A program made the position numbers and the translations under genes. Positions 9,602-18,375 of a stretch of 64,000 bases of DNA are shown here, piece by piece. Numbering within the stretch: position 1 is the first letter of the stretch; the number at the start of each line of letters is the position of its first letter. Source of the stretch: Desulfosoma sp. (lineage in GTDB: Bacteria; Desulfobacterota; Syntrophobacteria; Syntrophobacterales; DSM-9756); assembly GCA_037481875.1 (NCBI GenBank), contig JBBFKY010000004.1, positions 186,001 through 250,000 of the forward strand, in the 5' to 3' direction. The notes under the pieces are model-generated. The model was not told the origin of the DNA, did not search any database, and was given only the letters and a program-made list of their open reading frames with translations.

Positions 9602-10909
9602 TCACGCCTTCAAACGGGTCCAGAGGATACGCACCAAAGGTTCCGTATCCGACCCAAAATCCATGCGGATGCGAAGGAACAAGGCCCGCTCTGCCAAGGC
9701 AGGAGGCATGCGCACAGCATCCTTTTCCGTAGTGACAACCCAGCGGGCTCCCGTGGTCTGAAGCTTCCGCCTGAGAGCCCGCACGTCTTCCAATGTCCAC
9801 CGATGATGATCCGGAAAGGCCATAGAGGCTCGGCACGTGATACCCAGATGCCGAAGCATGTTAAAGAATCGTTCCGGTCTGGCAATTCCGGCAACAGCCA
9901 GGCACGGCTCTTCCAAAACCTTAAGTCTTGCGGGTTCATTTTTAAAGCTCGCACACTTTCCGTCGAACCCTTCCCCGTGGGTGGCCCTTTCGCTCAGAAG
10001 CTCGCGGGAAAGCGGCTTTTTCCCCGGGACCGTGTCTGAAAGAGAGCCCGTTCCTGGAAGCTCGGGCGTCCCGCCCGCATACATGGCGGGTCGAAAGTCT
10101 TTGCTTCCAATAAAGTCATCGCCGGCCTTCGATGTCGGACAGGCGGCGATCCCTAACGGTTCCATGGTTGCGGCATGATAAAACCCTTCGGGTTCCAGTC
10201 GAGCCCGGAAAATGGGGATTTCGGCCGAGACATACCCACGAATAAGATTGACTGCTTGCCGTTCATTCCGGGTTTCCCCCACCAAAACGATGGCATGAGC
10301 CCGAACCAGGTGTTCCGGAGGTTCTCGAAGCGGTCCTGCAGGTAACAGTTTTCCGTTACCCAAGGGTCGAGCGGCGTCCAGCAACACGAAATCGAGATCG
10401 CGATGGAGCTGAAGATGCTGAAATCCGTCATCCAAGACGATGATGTCGGGGTGATCGTGATCCACTGCATGGCTTCCGGACTTGGCGCGATCTGAGCCGA
10501 CCCAGACCGAAACGTGGGGAAGGGTACGGGCCAAGAGCACGGGTTCGTCGCCGTAACGTCCGGCAAGTTCATGCGTAGGTGCGTCCAGTTGAACCTTGAC
10601 CGTTTCAGATCCTGAGCGACCGTAGCCTCGGCTGAGAATGGTTACGGTCAAGCCCCGATGGGCGAGATGGCGGGCAATCCACAGCACAGCCGGGGTTTTT
10701 CCCGTGCCCCCAACGGTCAAGTTCCCGATGCTCACCACGGGGCAGGGAAGGCTTTGGCATTGACGACGCCGTGCCGTTTGATCGAAGCGAAGCCCTGCCA
10801 AATAAAGTTTTTCCAGAGGCCTTAACAGCCTGGCGGCGATTCGACGACCCAAATCGTCTGTGGTTCCATACCACAGCCACTCGAACACCCTATGTGCCAC
10901 CATTCCCAT
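9602..10909 (-). CDS. lpxK: Tetraacyldisaccharide 4'-kinase (lipid A biosynthesis)
   Basis: LpxK phosphorylates the 4' position of tetraacyldisaccharide-1-phosphate at the inner membrane in the Raetz pathway. Visible are an N-terminal membrane-associating segment, the P-loop [12 protein letters not shown] near residue 60, and DDGFQH near residue 150. The C-terminal part resumes with [12 protein letters not shown] and FPDHHRW. At about 435 aa it is much longer than the usual 320-370. The excess sits at residues 250-330 between FYHAATMEP and [10 protein letters not shown], and its DNA (about 9920-10165) contains a core like the intergenic GGGCGTCCCGCC repeats. The reading frame stays open. Start chosen at the ATG at 10909 behind GGAAAGGG; the ATG at 10903 is equally possible. 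Confidence 0.93.
   Translation of the reverse strand: MGMVAHRVFEWLWYGTTDDLGRRIAARLLRPLEKLYLAGLRFDQTARRRQCQSLPCPVVSIGNLTVGGTGKTPAVLWIARHLAHRGLTVTILSRGYGRSGSETVKVQLDAPTHELAGRYGDEPVLLARTLPHVSVWVGSDRAKSGSHAVDHDHPDIIVLDDGFQHLQLHRDLDFVLLDAARPLGNGKLLPAGPLREPPEHLVRAHAIVLVGETRNERQAVNLIRGYVSAEIPIFRARLEPEGFYHAATMEPLGIAACPTSKAGDDFIGSKDFRPAMYAGGTPELPGTGSLSDTVPGKKPLSRELLSERATHGEGFDGKCASFKNEPARLKVLEEPCLAVAGIARPERFFNMLRHLGITCRASMAFPDHHRWTLEDVRALRRKLQTTGARWVVTTEKDAVRMPPALAERALFLRIRMDFGSDTEPLVRILWTRLKA
10053..10099. repeat. Dispersed GGGCGTCCCGCC repeat core inside lpxK
   Basis: A palindromic core (GGGCGTCCCGCC followed by ATGGCGGG) lies inside the lpxK reading frame. It matches the intergenic copy at 51789-51835 at roughly 36 of 47 positions by eye and is recognisably related to the copy at 33840-33900. 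It falls in the 80-residue stretch that LpxK proteins normally lack, so it looks like an in-frame insertion of a repeat. Confidence 0.6.
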
Positions 10910-11099
10910 GCCGTGCCCTTTCCAGCTTGACAAAACGCCTTTCCTTTTACCCAATTGCCTTAGCAGGAACAAGCACGCTGAGCCTGAGGCATAATCTGGA
11001 CCACATGATTTAAAACCTTACAGTGGTGCCTTGGGGCATGCTTAGGCCTTGTTGGGGTGTCAGGGAGCCATCGACGGCAACAGACACGGAGGGGACATC

Positions 11100-12077
11100 A
11101 TGGGGGAATTACTGTTTCTGGAACGCTTGGCATGGATGGACGCTCAGATTCGAGCCGGAAAATTCCCAAATGCTCGAAAGATGGCCGAAAAGTTTGAGAT
11201 TTCTCAGAAAACCGCCCAGCGAACCATTGACTGGATACGGGACCGATTCGGTGCTCCTTTGGAATATGTCCCCCACAAAAAGGGATACCGCTACGAGGAA
11301 GATTTTGCTTTGCCGGTAACAGGGCTCACCTCGGTGGAACTCACCAACCTGTTGGCCATTCAAAAGCTCCTGGAAGACGCTTCCCATGGGGCTCTGGGCA
11401 AGGAACTCGCCAAGATCGTCGGCAAGGTTCAGAAAGTTCTTGCCGAACGTTTTTTCAACAGTGTTGACCCTCGAAAAGCCTTTTCCCTTCGTTGGACCAA
11501 CGTGGCTCCCTGTGACGAAGAAACGTTCCAAAGTGTTCTCAAGGCCGTGATTCTACGCCGCCGTCTGATCTTTGACTACACCTCCCCGTATGGGAACGAA
11601 AAAACAACGCGGACCGTGGAACCCCATCACATGGTGAATTATCAGGGCACCTGGCACATTCTTGCCTGGTGCCTTCTCCGTGAAGACTGGAGGGATTTTG
11701 TCCTGGCGCGCATGCAACGTTGTGTGGTCTCCGTGGAGAGCTTTGTGCCAAGGGATTTCCGAGAGTGGCAGGAGCGGCTGGAGACAAGTTTCGGCATTTT
11801 TCGAGGTCGTGAGCGCTTCCATGTCACGTTGCGATTCGACGTGTCCTTGGCTCGATGGGCTAGGGATCAATACTGGCATCAAGATCAATCCGTAAAGATT
11901 CTGGATACTGGCGAGGTGGAAGTCACCTTTCCCGCCACCCATGAAACAGAAGTTTTGGCCGAAAGCCTGCGCTACGGATCCCATGTGGAGCTCGTGGCTC
12001 CTTCGTGGTTTCGCAAAAAACTACGGAACGAGCTTCGGGCCATGCTGAATATTTACAGTCAGGATAAGGATACCTGA
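11100..12077 (+). CDS. WYL-domain transcriptional regulator
   Basis: A 325-aa regulator. Residues 1-60 form an HTH_11-type winged helix (FPNARKMAEKFEISQKTAQR), followed by the central WYL fold, recognised from FDYTSPYGNEKTTRTVEPH and the YQGTWHILAWCL segment, where WHILAW takes the place of the W-Y-L strand, and a C-terminal WCX part. WYL proteins sense ligands, sometimes nucleotides, and often control defence or DNA-damage genes. The start at 11100 follows GGAGGGG at good spacing; an ATG at 11049 is in frame but lacks a ribosome site. It stands alone, divergent from lpxK and upstream of coiled-coil genes. Its targets are unknown. Confidence 0.88.
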   Translation: MGELLFLERLAWMDAQIRAGKFPNARKMAEKFEISQKTAQRTIDWIRDRFGAPLEYVPHKKGYRYEEDFALPVTGLTSVELTNLLAIQKLLEDASHGALGKELAKIVGKVQKVLAERFFNSVDPRKAFSLRWTNVAPCDEETFQSVLKAVILRRRLIFDYTSPYGNEKTTRTVEPHHMVNYQGTWHILAWCLLREDWRDFVLARMQRCVVSVESFVPRDFREWQERLETSFGIFRGRERFHVTLRFDVSLARWARDQYWHQDQSVKILDTGEVEVTFPATHETEVLAESLRYGSHVELVAPSWFRKKLRNELRAMLNIYSQDKDT

Positions 12078-12450
12078 GCGTATTGTGAGCCTCGACCCTG
12101 GGAACCTGCCCGAGAACCTGCAGAACCAATGTCGTCAATGCAGTTTCAAAGTAAGGGTGAAGCACCGCCTCGCCCCCAAAAAACCTAAAACAGTGTCCTT
12201 TTTCGGTACGGTAGGCCCTAGGCCCGCCATTCGAGCGGCTGGCATGCCCCGCCCCCAGGGAGAAATCATTTCTCAGATACGCTTCTAGCCTTTGGGATTG
12301 TCGGAGGGCACTGAATGCCGGCGTCTTGAGGTGGACTCCCTCCCTTGCTTCGAACGGCCTTCTAAGGTAAAAAAATGTAACTTTTCCTGAATAAACTGAA
12401 ACATGCAACTTCCGAGGAAGGCCCTTGTTGGGCTAAGAGGTGCCAGAGTA
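12078..12450. other. Intergenic stretch without recognised genes
   Basis: Short open frames here show no family features or ribosome sites. It holds C-rich tracts and a TAGGCCCTAGGCCC direct repeat near 12210, but no convincing terminator or promoter was found. Confidence 0.4.
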
Positions 12451-13578
12451 ATGGGAATGAGTGTCGCCCTTTACAGGAAACTAGAACGGATCGGTCCGGA
12501 TCTTCGGGACGCACTTTTAACTCTCTTTGAGGAAGTGGAGCGCAACCGTGAAGAATCTGTGACCAAGCGAGAATTCAACGAACTCAAAGAAATCGTGCGA
12601 GATTTGGCCGAGGCTCAGCTTAAAACGGAAGCGCGATTGGAAGGTCTGACACTTAGGGTTGACCAGTTAGCTGCAGCCCAGAGGCGTACGGAAGAACGCC
12701 TGGAAGAGCTGGCCGCAGCTCAGAAAAAGACGGAAGAGCGTCTGGACAGCCTAGCGCTTAAGGTTGAGGAGCTGGCTGAGGCGCAGAAACGTACGGAAGC
12801 CCGTGTCGAAGAGTTAGCCGCAGCGCAAAAGCGCACGGAAGAACGCCTGGAAGAGTTAGCCGCCGCGCAGAAGCGTACGGAACAACGCCTGGAAGAGCTG
12901 GCCGCAGCTCAGAAAAAGACGGAAGAGCGTCTGGACAGCCTAGCGCTTAAGGTTGAGGAGCTGGCTGAGGCGCAGAGGCGTACGGAAGCCCGGGTCGAAG
13001 AGTTGGCCGCAGCGCAAAAGCGTACCGAAGAGCGCCTGGAGGAGCTGGCCGCCGCGCAGAAGCGTACCGAAGAACGCCTGGAAGAGCTGGCCGCAGCGCA
13101 GAAGCGCACCGAAGAACGCCTGGAAGAGCTGGCCGAAGCTCAAAAACAAACGGAGAAGGAAGTGGCCTCTTTGGCCCGTGGACTCAAGGCCACCCGGGAG
13201 CAAGTCGGTGGGTTGGCCCGCAGCATGGCCTATGCTCTCGAAAACGAAGCTTATCGAAAACTTCCGGCCCACTTGGCAACCTTTCACGGCATTGTGGTCC
13301 AGGACCGTATCGTTCGAGCCGACGTCGCCGATGAAGAAATCAACTTTTTTGCTCGTGCTCGAAAAAACGGAAAACCCGTGATTCTCATCGGGGAATCGGT
13401 GCTTCGCCTAGATGATGCTTCCAAGCTGAAAAGCCTTCAAGCGAAGTTGGAAAAGGTGAGCGCCTTGATGCCGGAAGAGCTCATCCCCCTGGTCGTGACC
13501 CATTACGCCAAACCAAAGGTCTTGGAAAAGGCTCGTGAAGCCGGTATGCTAGTTATTCAAAGCTTTGAATGGGATTGA
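12451..13578 (+). CDS. Heptad-repeat coiled-coil protein with nuclease-like C-terminal domain
   Basis: A 375-aa protein in three parts. Residues 1-45 are a helical head ([20 protein letters not shown]). Residues 50-245 are a very regular coiled coil built of 14-residue units of the form [14 protein letters not shown], with two longer units carrying [13 protein letters not shown]. Residues 250-375 form a globular domain ([35 protein letters not shown]) resembling the tails of DUF3782-type proteins, a PD-(D/E)XK-like fold. The usual E-x-K is replaced by GES, so catalysis is doubtful. Start chosen at the ATG at 12451 behind AAGAGGTG; the frame extends to 12403. Function unknown. Confidence 0.75.
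   Translation: MGMSVALYRKLERIGPDLRDALLTLFEEVERNREESVTKREFNELKEIVRDLAEAQLKTEARLEGLTLRVDQLAAAQRRTEERLEELAAAQKKTEERLDSLALKVEELAEAQKRTEARVEELAAAQKRTEERLEELAAAQKRTEQRLEELAAAQKKTEERLDSLALKVEELAEAQRRTEARVEELAAAQKRTEERLEELAAAQKRTEERLEELAAAQKRTEERLEELAEAQKQTEKEVASLARGLKATREQVGGLARSMAYALENEAYRKLPAHLATFHGIVVQDRIVRADVADEEINFFARARKNGKPVILIGESVLRLDDASKLKSLQAKLEKVSALMPEELIPLVVTHYAKPKVLEKAREAGMLVIQSFEWD
12661..13140. repeat. Tandem 42-bp coding repeats with a 189-bp internal duplication
   Basis: The coiled-coil gene contains tandem units of 42 bp (14 residues). Superimposed is a larger duplication: the DNA at about 12698-12786 is repeated at about 12887-12975, offset 189 bp (nine heptads), apparently identical over about 89 bp by eye. 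Neighbouring units differ by scattered third-position changes, so the large copy is recent. Confidence 0.85.
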
Positions 13579-13672
13579 TATTGTCAGATAAGAGGAATGG
13601 GTGGAAAGGACTCCCGTGGAGCCCCTTTCCAGCCTGCCCACAGTCGCTGGGAATCATGAAGAGGAGCATGCT

Positions 13673-14170
13673 ATGCTTTGGCCCCACCCCTACCAGATGG
13701 CCTTGATGGGATTTTTGTTCAGCGAAATCCAAAAAACCGACCTCTCGGATTATACGAAGCATCTGGAAACCTATGTGTCTAAACTGGAGCGGGAACTGGA
13801 CAAGGTGCGGGAGCAAAACGAGGAACTTCGTCGACAGCTGAGCAAAGCCTTGCGTGAAAAAGATGAGATCCAAAGAGCGTTTGAAATCTACGTAAGGCTT
13901 CAAAAAGTCAAGAAACAATGCCCAAACCGGGAGACGCCTTCGGACGCAACAGCTCCGAGCAGCCCGACCGACACCCAGCTCCTGGAAAGTGTAGAATGGA
14001 TGGAAAAAAGACGCCGGTTTCAAGAAGACATGGAACGAATGTTTCTGTTTTTGTCGAAGTTTTTCGGTGCCGAGCAAAATCCCTTCCTCACGTCCCGTGG
14101 CATGGCTTACCGAGAAAAAGTCCTTTTATTCATTCGGTACCTTGCCAAACAAATGCATGAAATCCTCTAA
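13673..14170 (+). CDS. Small coiled-coil protein of unknown function
   Basis: A 165-aa protein I do not recognise. The first 25 residues are mildly hydrophobic (MLWPHPYQMALMGFLFSEIQ), then a strong coiled coil covers residues 30-80 (YVSKLERELDKVREQNEELR), a polar linker (PSDATAPSSPTD) follows, and a helical C-terminus is rich in F and R. Start chosen at the ATG at 13673 because GAGGAG lies about eight bases upstream; the frame is open to 13601. It follows the long coiled-coil gene by 94 bp on the same strand, so the two could be cotranscribed and their products could interact (inference). Confidence 0.6.
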   Translation: MLWPHPYQMALMGFLFSEIQKTDLSDYTKHLETYVSKLERELDKVREQNEELRRQLSKALREKDEIQRAFEIYVRLQKVKKQCPNRETPSDATAPSSPTDTQLLESVEWMEKRRRFQEDMERMFLFLSKFFGAEQNPFLTSRGMAYREKVLLFIRYLAKQMHEIL

Positions 14171-14448
14171 CAGCGCTTTAGGGCACGAAATCGTTCGAGC
14201 CCACTAACGTTTTACAGTTCAAAGATCTGCTCCCGAGCTGGCGCTCCCCCGCCGTTCTAACTTCCCCAAATAGGAAACACATGATGCACGTGTTTTCTGC
14301 CCGGATCCCTGCCGATGATGGGTTTCAAGAAAAGATTTTTTGGGCGTCAATACTCGGACACTCTTTGGGGGACCAGTCTTGTTATAAACGGCCATCACGA
14401 TCTCCGCCGGGGCGACAAACCTACGGCACGAAAAAGGAGGAAACGATC

Positions 14449-15471
14449 ATGGCCAGAGTCTCAGAATTTATTCCTAAATCATTGTCGCTGGGGAACATCA
14501 TTCAGCACGCCTCCCTGGGAATGCTTCCCATCAGGGACGGCGAAGCGGTCCATGAGTTCGCTGCGGTAGTACTCTTGGACGAGGCGTTGGAACAGGGATG
14601 GGCCGAAATCACAGAAACCGATGAAGCCGGTCAAGTTCCTTTCCTTCGCATCAAAAACCGTGGTCAAGCTCCGATCCTGGTCCTTGACGGTGAGGAGCTC
14701 AAGGGAGGGAAGCAGAACCGTATTGTCAATGCCTCCATTCTGGTGCTTGCAGGCATGACCCTCACCATGCCGGTTTCGTGCATGGAAGCTGGACGGTGGC
14801 GGGCCAAGCGCAAGGATTTCGAAGCCGCCAAAGCCGTTTTTCCTGCAATGTCTCGCCGTCGTCATAAGGAAAGTGTCACGGTGTCCTTAAGACATAACAG
14901 GGGCTATTTTAGTGATCAGCATGCCGTGTGGGATGAGGTTGCCTGTCGGCTGACGGAAGCGGGAGCCCGATCGGCAACACAGGACTTTCAAGAAGCCCGT
15001 AACCGTGCCGATGGGCTTATGGAAGAGTACGTGGAAAAACTAAAACCCGAGTCGAATCAAGTGGGAGCCATCTTTTTCGGACCGCAAGGGCTTCTCGGTG
15101 GAGAACTCCTGGGATCCGAGAATCTCTTTCAAAAGGCTTTCCCCAAGATTCTGAAAAGCTTTGCCTTCGAGGTGCTCTATAGGCCGCCGAATCCCCCTTC
15201 GGCTTTCGAAAAGGCTGCTGATTGGTGGCGCGGCGTGCTGCACAGTTCGGCAATGATTTTTCCATCTCCCGGTGCCGGAAACGATCTTCGCGTGGATTCG
15301 GCGGAGTTTATCGGATCCGGGTTGGTATGGTCGGAAAGGCTGCTTCACTTTTCATGTTTTCCCGGTGACTCGAACCAAAAGGATTGTCTCCTGGAACGGA
15401 CGACACGGCGAGCTTCGGTTTCCGAGCGAAAACGACGCATGGGCCAAAGGAACCGCAATGGTGGGTCTTGA
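14449..15471 (+). CDS. ARPP-1 domain protein (formerly DUF6569)
   Basis: A 340-aa protein whose body matches the ARPP-1 family: LLDEALEQGWAEITETDEAG, then LVLDGEELKGGKQNRIVNAS near residue 85, a cysteine-containing VSCMEAGRW motif, and the closing strand GSGLVWSERLLHFSCFP near residue 290. This DGEEL-GxKQNR block is diagnostic. The family has been linked by comparative genomics to ADP-ribosyl and phosphatase-type domains; no activity is known. The ATG at 14449 has AAGGAGG at ideal spacing. The last 45 residues are basic and low-complexity, beyond the domain. No partner enzyme is adjacent. Confidence 0.8.
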   Translation: MARVSEFIPKSLSLGNIIQHASLGMLPIRDGEAVHEFAAVVLLDEALEQGWAEITETDEAGQVPFLRIKNRGQAPILVLDGEELKGGKQNRIVNASILVLAGMTLTMPVSCMEAGRWRAKRKDFEAAKAVFPAMSRRRHKESVTVSLRHNRGYFSDQHAVWDEVACRLTEAGARSATQDFQEARNRADGLMEEYVEKLKPESNQVGAIFFGPQGLLGGELLGSENLFQKAFPKILKSFAFEVLYRPPNPPSAFEKAADWWRGVLHSSAMIFPSPGAGNDLRVDSAEFIGSGLVWSERLLHFSCFPGDSNQKDCLLERTTRRASVSERKRRMGQRNRNGGS

Positions 15472-15497
15472 CATTGAAAGCGGCCCGCGGTCATAGT
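15468..15497 (+). promoter_or_regulatory. Candidate sigma-70-type promoter for the ferritin-like gene
   Basis: A perfect TTGACA at 15468-15473 and CATAGT at 15492-15497 are separated by 18 bp. They lie about 95 bp upstream of the GTG start of the ferritin-like gene. Confidence 0.5.
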
Positions 15498-15590
15498 GAT
15501 TGACAGTGTTTTTCGCGAGGTTCGCCCGTCCAAGGGCGAACCTCCACAAGGGAGCTGCAGAGGGGACGGGGGACAGAGGAGGTTGGATTC

Positions 15591-16085
15591 GTGTTCAGTG
15601 CCGAGGAAGTGCTCAAGATGGCCGTTCGCATTGAAAAGAACGGCGAAAACTATTACCGCGACGCAGCGCGGATGCAAAAGGATCCTCTATTGCGAAAAAT
15701 TCTTCTGGATCTCGCAGAAGATGAAGCCCGCCATGGAGTGTGGTTCGAGAATTTGAGGGAACGTCTCGGCAAGCCTGAAGGGGAAGAACTGTGGGTGCGA
15801 GAGATAAGCGGTGATCTTTTGCAATCCATGATCGGAGATCAGAGCTTCAGTCTGAAGGAAGTGGATCCGGCGCATTTGGACAGTGTGGCAAAGATTCTAG
15901 AGACGGCCCTGGAATTTGAAAAGGACACTATCCTCTTTTACGATATGCTCACGGGATTCATGGACGAAGGGGAGAGTGCTCGAGCCCTGCAGGAAATTAT
16001 CGAGGAAGAAAAACTTCATGTGGAAATCCTGGAAGCACGCCTGGAGGCTCTGACCCTTCGCAGCAAGGTAACATCCTCCGCATGA
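15591..16085 (+). CDS. Ferritin-like / rubrerythrin-type diiron protein
   Basis: A 164-aa four-helix-bundle protein. The metal-ligand pattern is visible as E in IEKNGENYYRDAA (helix 1), EDEARHGVWFENL with the E-x-x-H pair (helix 2), a further E in ALEFEKDTILFYDML (helix 3), and EEEKLHVEILEARL with another E-x-x-H (helix 4). No rubredoxin domain follows, so it is an erythrin-like single-domain protein. Related proteins in anaerobes serve in peroxide reduction or iron handling. It starts at GTG 15591 with AGGAGG upstream and stands alone behind its own candidate promoter. Confidence 0.82.
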   Translation: MFSAEEVLKMAVRIEKNGENYYRDAARMQKDPLLRKILLDLAEDEARHGVWFENLRERLGKPEGEELWVREISGDLLQSMIGDQSFSLKEVDPAHLDSVAKILETALEFEKDTILFYDMLTGFMDEGESARALQEIIEEEKLHVEILEARLEALTLRSKVTSSA

Positions 16086-16089
16086 GTTT

Positions 16090-16335
16090 TGAAGCAACCG
16101 CCGTCGGTCCGCAGCCCATAGCCGGTAGGGGCAGCCCCGTGTGTCCGCGGACGAAAAAGGGCCCCCAGGATAGTCTTGACATTTGGTGAAAATTCCGTGG
16201 GGGCGGACCGATGTGTCCGCTCCTGAAGGCACCTGCAACTGGGGCGAATCCGAGGAGCAGACGTCGGTGCGCCCCTAAGATCCCGTTTTTCGGATCGATG
16301 CCGACCAAGCCGGCCGCAACCCGATTTAGGTTCCT
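16090..16335. repeat. Intergenic palindromic repeats, GTGTCCGC family
   Basis: This gap carries two imperfect copies of the GGCGGACC-ATGTGTCCGCC palindrome, near 16122-16150 and 16199-16228. A TTGACATTTGG stretch at about 16172 lies between them but has no gene downstream. Related copies occur at 22190 and 46737-47108. Confidence 0.6.
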
Positions 16336-16339
16336 TGCC

Positions 16340-17329
16340 CTAGGGATGTTGTTCGGGAAGAACCGGCCGTCCAAGGGCTCGAGGGGCTCGCGCCTTGAGA
16401 AACCTCACAACCCTTCCCACCCAAGGCCGAGCGGCAGCCCAGCGTTCCATTTCAGGTCGTTCAGCCAAGTGCATAAAGGCGAGCGTAAAAATCATGAGCG
16501 GAAAAGGAGCGGTTTGAAAGACCTGAGAAGGAATACTCGGCCAAAGACCCTGCAGGGTGATTCCCAGCATTTGCAGCAAAGCGAATAGATAGGCACCAAG
16601 AGCCACCTTCAAGGGATGCCAGCCTCCAAAGATGACCAAAGCCAAGGCGATCCACCCGATCCCTTCGGCCCCTTGAGGCCGTCCCCAACCGGGCTTTACA
16701 CTCAACGAAAACGCCGCTCCCGCAAGCCCCACAAGAAGACCACCAACCACAGTATACAGAAACTGCACTCGTGGCGCGTGGATTCCACGGGCAAAAGCAG
16801 CTCCAGGATTTTCTCCCACGGCTCGGAGGATCAAACCAAACCGTGTCCGATACAGAAAAACCCATGTTAGTCCAATGCATAGCACCGAGACGTACGTGAC
16901 CGCGGTGTGCTGGAACAAAGAAGGACCGAGCAGAGGCAAATCTTTGAGAAGCGGCACGGGGATCATGGGCACTTGAGGTCCCGGCAGTCGGGCGTAGTTG
17001 TTTCCCAAAAAATAGGCGAGATCTTTGGTCATGAGGGTGAGGACGAAGCCTACAGCCACCTGCGATTGCCTCAGGTGAAGGCTCATGAAGGCCACCACAG
17101 CCGCCATGAAGGCTCCCGTTGCGGCTCCGGCGCCAAAACCCAGCAGCAAAGACTGCGTTTCCAAAGCCGTCACAAAAGCCGCCATGGCCGCCAGAAGAAT
17201 GGTGCCATCCAGAGAGAGATTAATGATGCCCGCCTTTTCCGTGACTGTTTCCCCCATGGCGGCCAACACCAAAGGAGCTGCCCCAGCTAGGAGGCTTGCC
17301 ACAAAAAGGGAAACATGCCAGTCGTTCAC
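16340..17329 (-). CDS. BMP-type ABC transporter permease 2 (NupQ/YufQ-like)
   Basis: Second inner-membrane permease of a basic-membrane-protein/nucleoside ABC importer, 329 aa with eight to ten hydrophobic segments. The GETVTEKAGIINLSLDGTIL block near residue 25 is the family signature, and RTRFGLILRAVGENPGAAFARG is the cytoplasmic loop that meets the ATPase. The start is the GTG at 17329, which overlaps the TGA of permease 1 and has AAGGAG upstream; the longer frame to 17500 runs inside permease 1. It is last in the operon. Confidence 0.9.
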   Translation of the reverse strand: MNDWHVSLFVASLLAGAAPLVLAAMGETVTEKAGIINLSLDGTILLAAMAAFVTALETQSLLLGFGAGAATGAFMAAVVAFMSLHLRQSQVAVGFVLTLMTKDLAYFLGNNYARLPGPQVPMIPVPLLKDLPLLGPSLFQHTAVTYVSVLCIGLTWVFLYRTRFGLILRAVGENPGAAFARGIHAPRVQFLYTVVGGLLVGLAGAAFSLSVKPGWGRPQGAEGIGWIALALVIFGGWHPLKVALGAYLFALLQMLGITLQGLWPSIPSQVFQTAPFPLMIFTLAFMHLAERPEMERWAAARPWVGRVVRFLKARAPRALGRPVLPEQHP

Positions 17330-18375
17330 GAGGTGTTTCTCCTTTTTGAGGTCAGGCCCTGGACCGCCAAAGCCGAAAGCACCAGACTGCCCTGAATGAC
17401 CCCGGCAAGTGAAGAATCCATACGCAGCATCATGGGCAGTTGAATGCTTCCCACGTTCAAGGCCGCAAAGAAAAAGCAGATGACGGGAATCGGCTGCCAT
17501 CGTTCATCGGCCAGCATGACCACCAACAAAGCCAGGTATCCGTATTGGCTGGAAATATTGGGAATAAGCCGATGATAAACAGCCAGGGCTTGGTAAGCTC
17601 CGGCCAAACCGGCGAGCCCTCCCGCCACAAGCATAGCCAGCAGCATCCATCGCCAAGGACTTAATCCCAGAAGATACGAGGCCTGCGGGTTTCGGCCGAT
17701 GGCTTTCAGAGCCAGCCCAAGGCGTGTGGTTTTCAGGATCCAGGCGGTGAGGCCCATGAAAGCCAAGGTGGCACCCAAAGCATATGGGGACACGGCCCAC
17801 CCGGCCAGGCCGGGAAACCAGTAGGCTTCCGGAAAGGTTTCCGTGCCGCTCATGCTGGCAATACCCGGTTGTTTCCAGGGACCGAATATGAGCCATAAAA
17901 GGAGACCTGTCGCCACAAAATTGAGGCCCAGACCTGCAAAGATCTCATTGACACCGGCTCGTGTTTTCAGAAGTCCCGCCCCGAGAGCCCAGAAACCGCC
18001 ACAAAGACCGGCTCCCAAAAGTGCCGCAGGCAACACCAACTCAGGGGGAGCTCCGTTGAACCAGCGCACCATGGCCGTAGCCCCCACAGCCCCCAAAACC
18101 ACCTGACCTTCCGCGCCGATGTTCCACAATCCGATCTGAAACGTGTAAAGCAAACCCAGGGAACACAGGGTCAAGGGTATCCAGACTCGAAAAACCTGGG
18201 CGAGTTTTTGCCAGGATCCCAAAGATCCGAAAAGAATATGGCGGTAGGCGTCCCAGGGGGAAGCGCCGCTTAGAGCCACCACGGCGGAACTGAGCCCCAG
18301 GGCTAGAGCCAAAGTCCAAAAAAGGTGCTGAAGGGTTTGTCGAAAAGATTGTGGCTTCATAGCGTCCTTTGGCAT
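17326..18375 (-). CDS. BMP-type ABC transporter permease 1 (NupP/YufP-like)
   Basis: First permease of the importer, 349 aa. A membrane segment at residues 15-35 is followed by the periplasmic part and the block LYTFQIGLWNIGAEGQVVLGA, the family hallmark, then KTRAGVNEIFAGLGLNFVATG, and the ATPase-contacting loop KTTRLGLALKAIGRNPQASY. Its ATG shares a base with the TGA of the ATPase gene. Together with its partner it forms the heterodimeric channel for a nucleoside-like or other small solute. Confidence 0.9.
   Translation of the reverse strand: MPKDAMKPQSFRQTLQHLFWTLALALGLSSAVVALSGASPWDAYRHILFGSLGSWQKLAQVFRVWIPLTLCSLGLLYTFQIGLWNIGAEGQVVLGAVGATAMVRWFNGAPPELVLPAALLGAGLCGGFWALGAGLLKTRAGVNEIFAGLGLNFVATGLLLWLIFGPWKQPGIASMSGTETFPEAYWFPGLAGWAVSPYALGATLAFMGLTAWILKTTRLGLALKAIGRNPQASYLLGLSPWRWMLLAMLVAGGLAGLAGAYQALAVYHRLIPNISSQYGYLALLVVMLADERWQPIPVICFFFAALNVGSIQLPMMLRMDSSLAGVIQGSLVLSALAVQGLTSKRRNTS

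Noticed and set aside
12661-13140. Regular repeats that could be taken for a CRISPR array
   Set aside because: They are in-frame 42-bp coiled-coil codon repeats with no unique spacers and lie inside a continuous reading frame.
15340-15496. Possible frameshift at the end of the ARPP-1 gene
   Set aside because: The domain already closes with the HFSCFP strand before the suspected point, so no frame change is needed to complete it.
16172-16210. TTGACATTTGG as a promoter
   Set aside because: No plus-strand gene follows; the neighbouring gene is convergent. It sits inside the repeat region.
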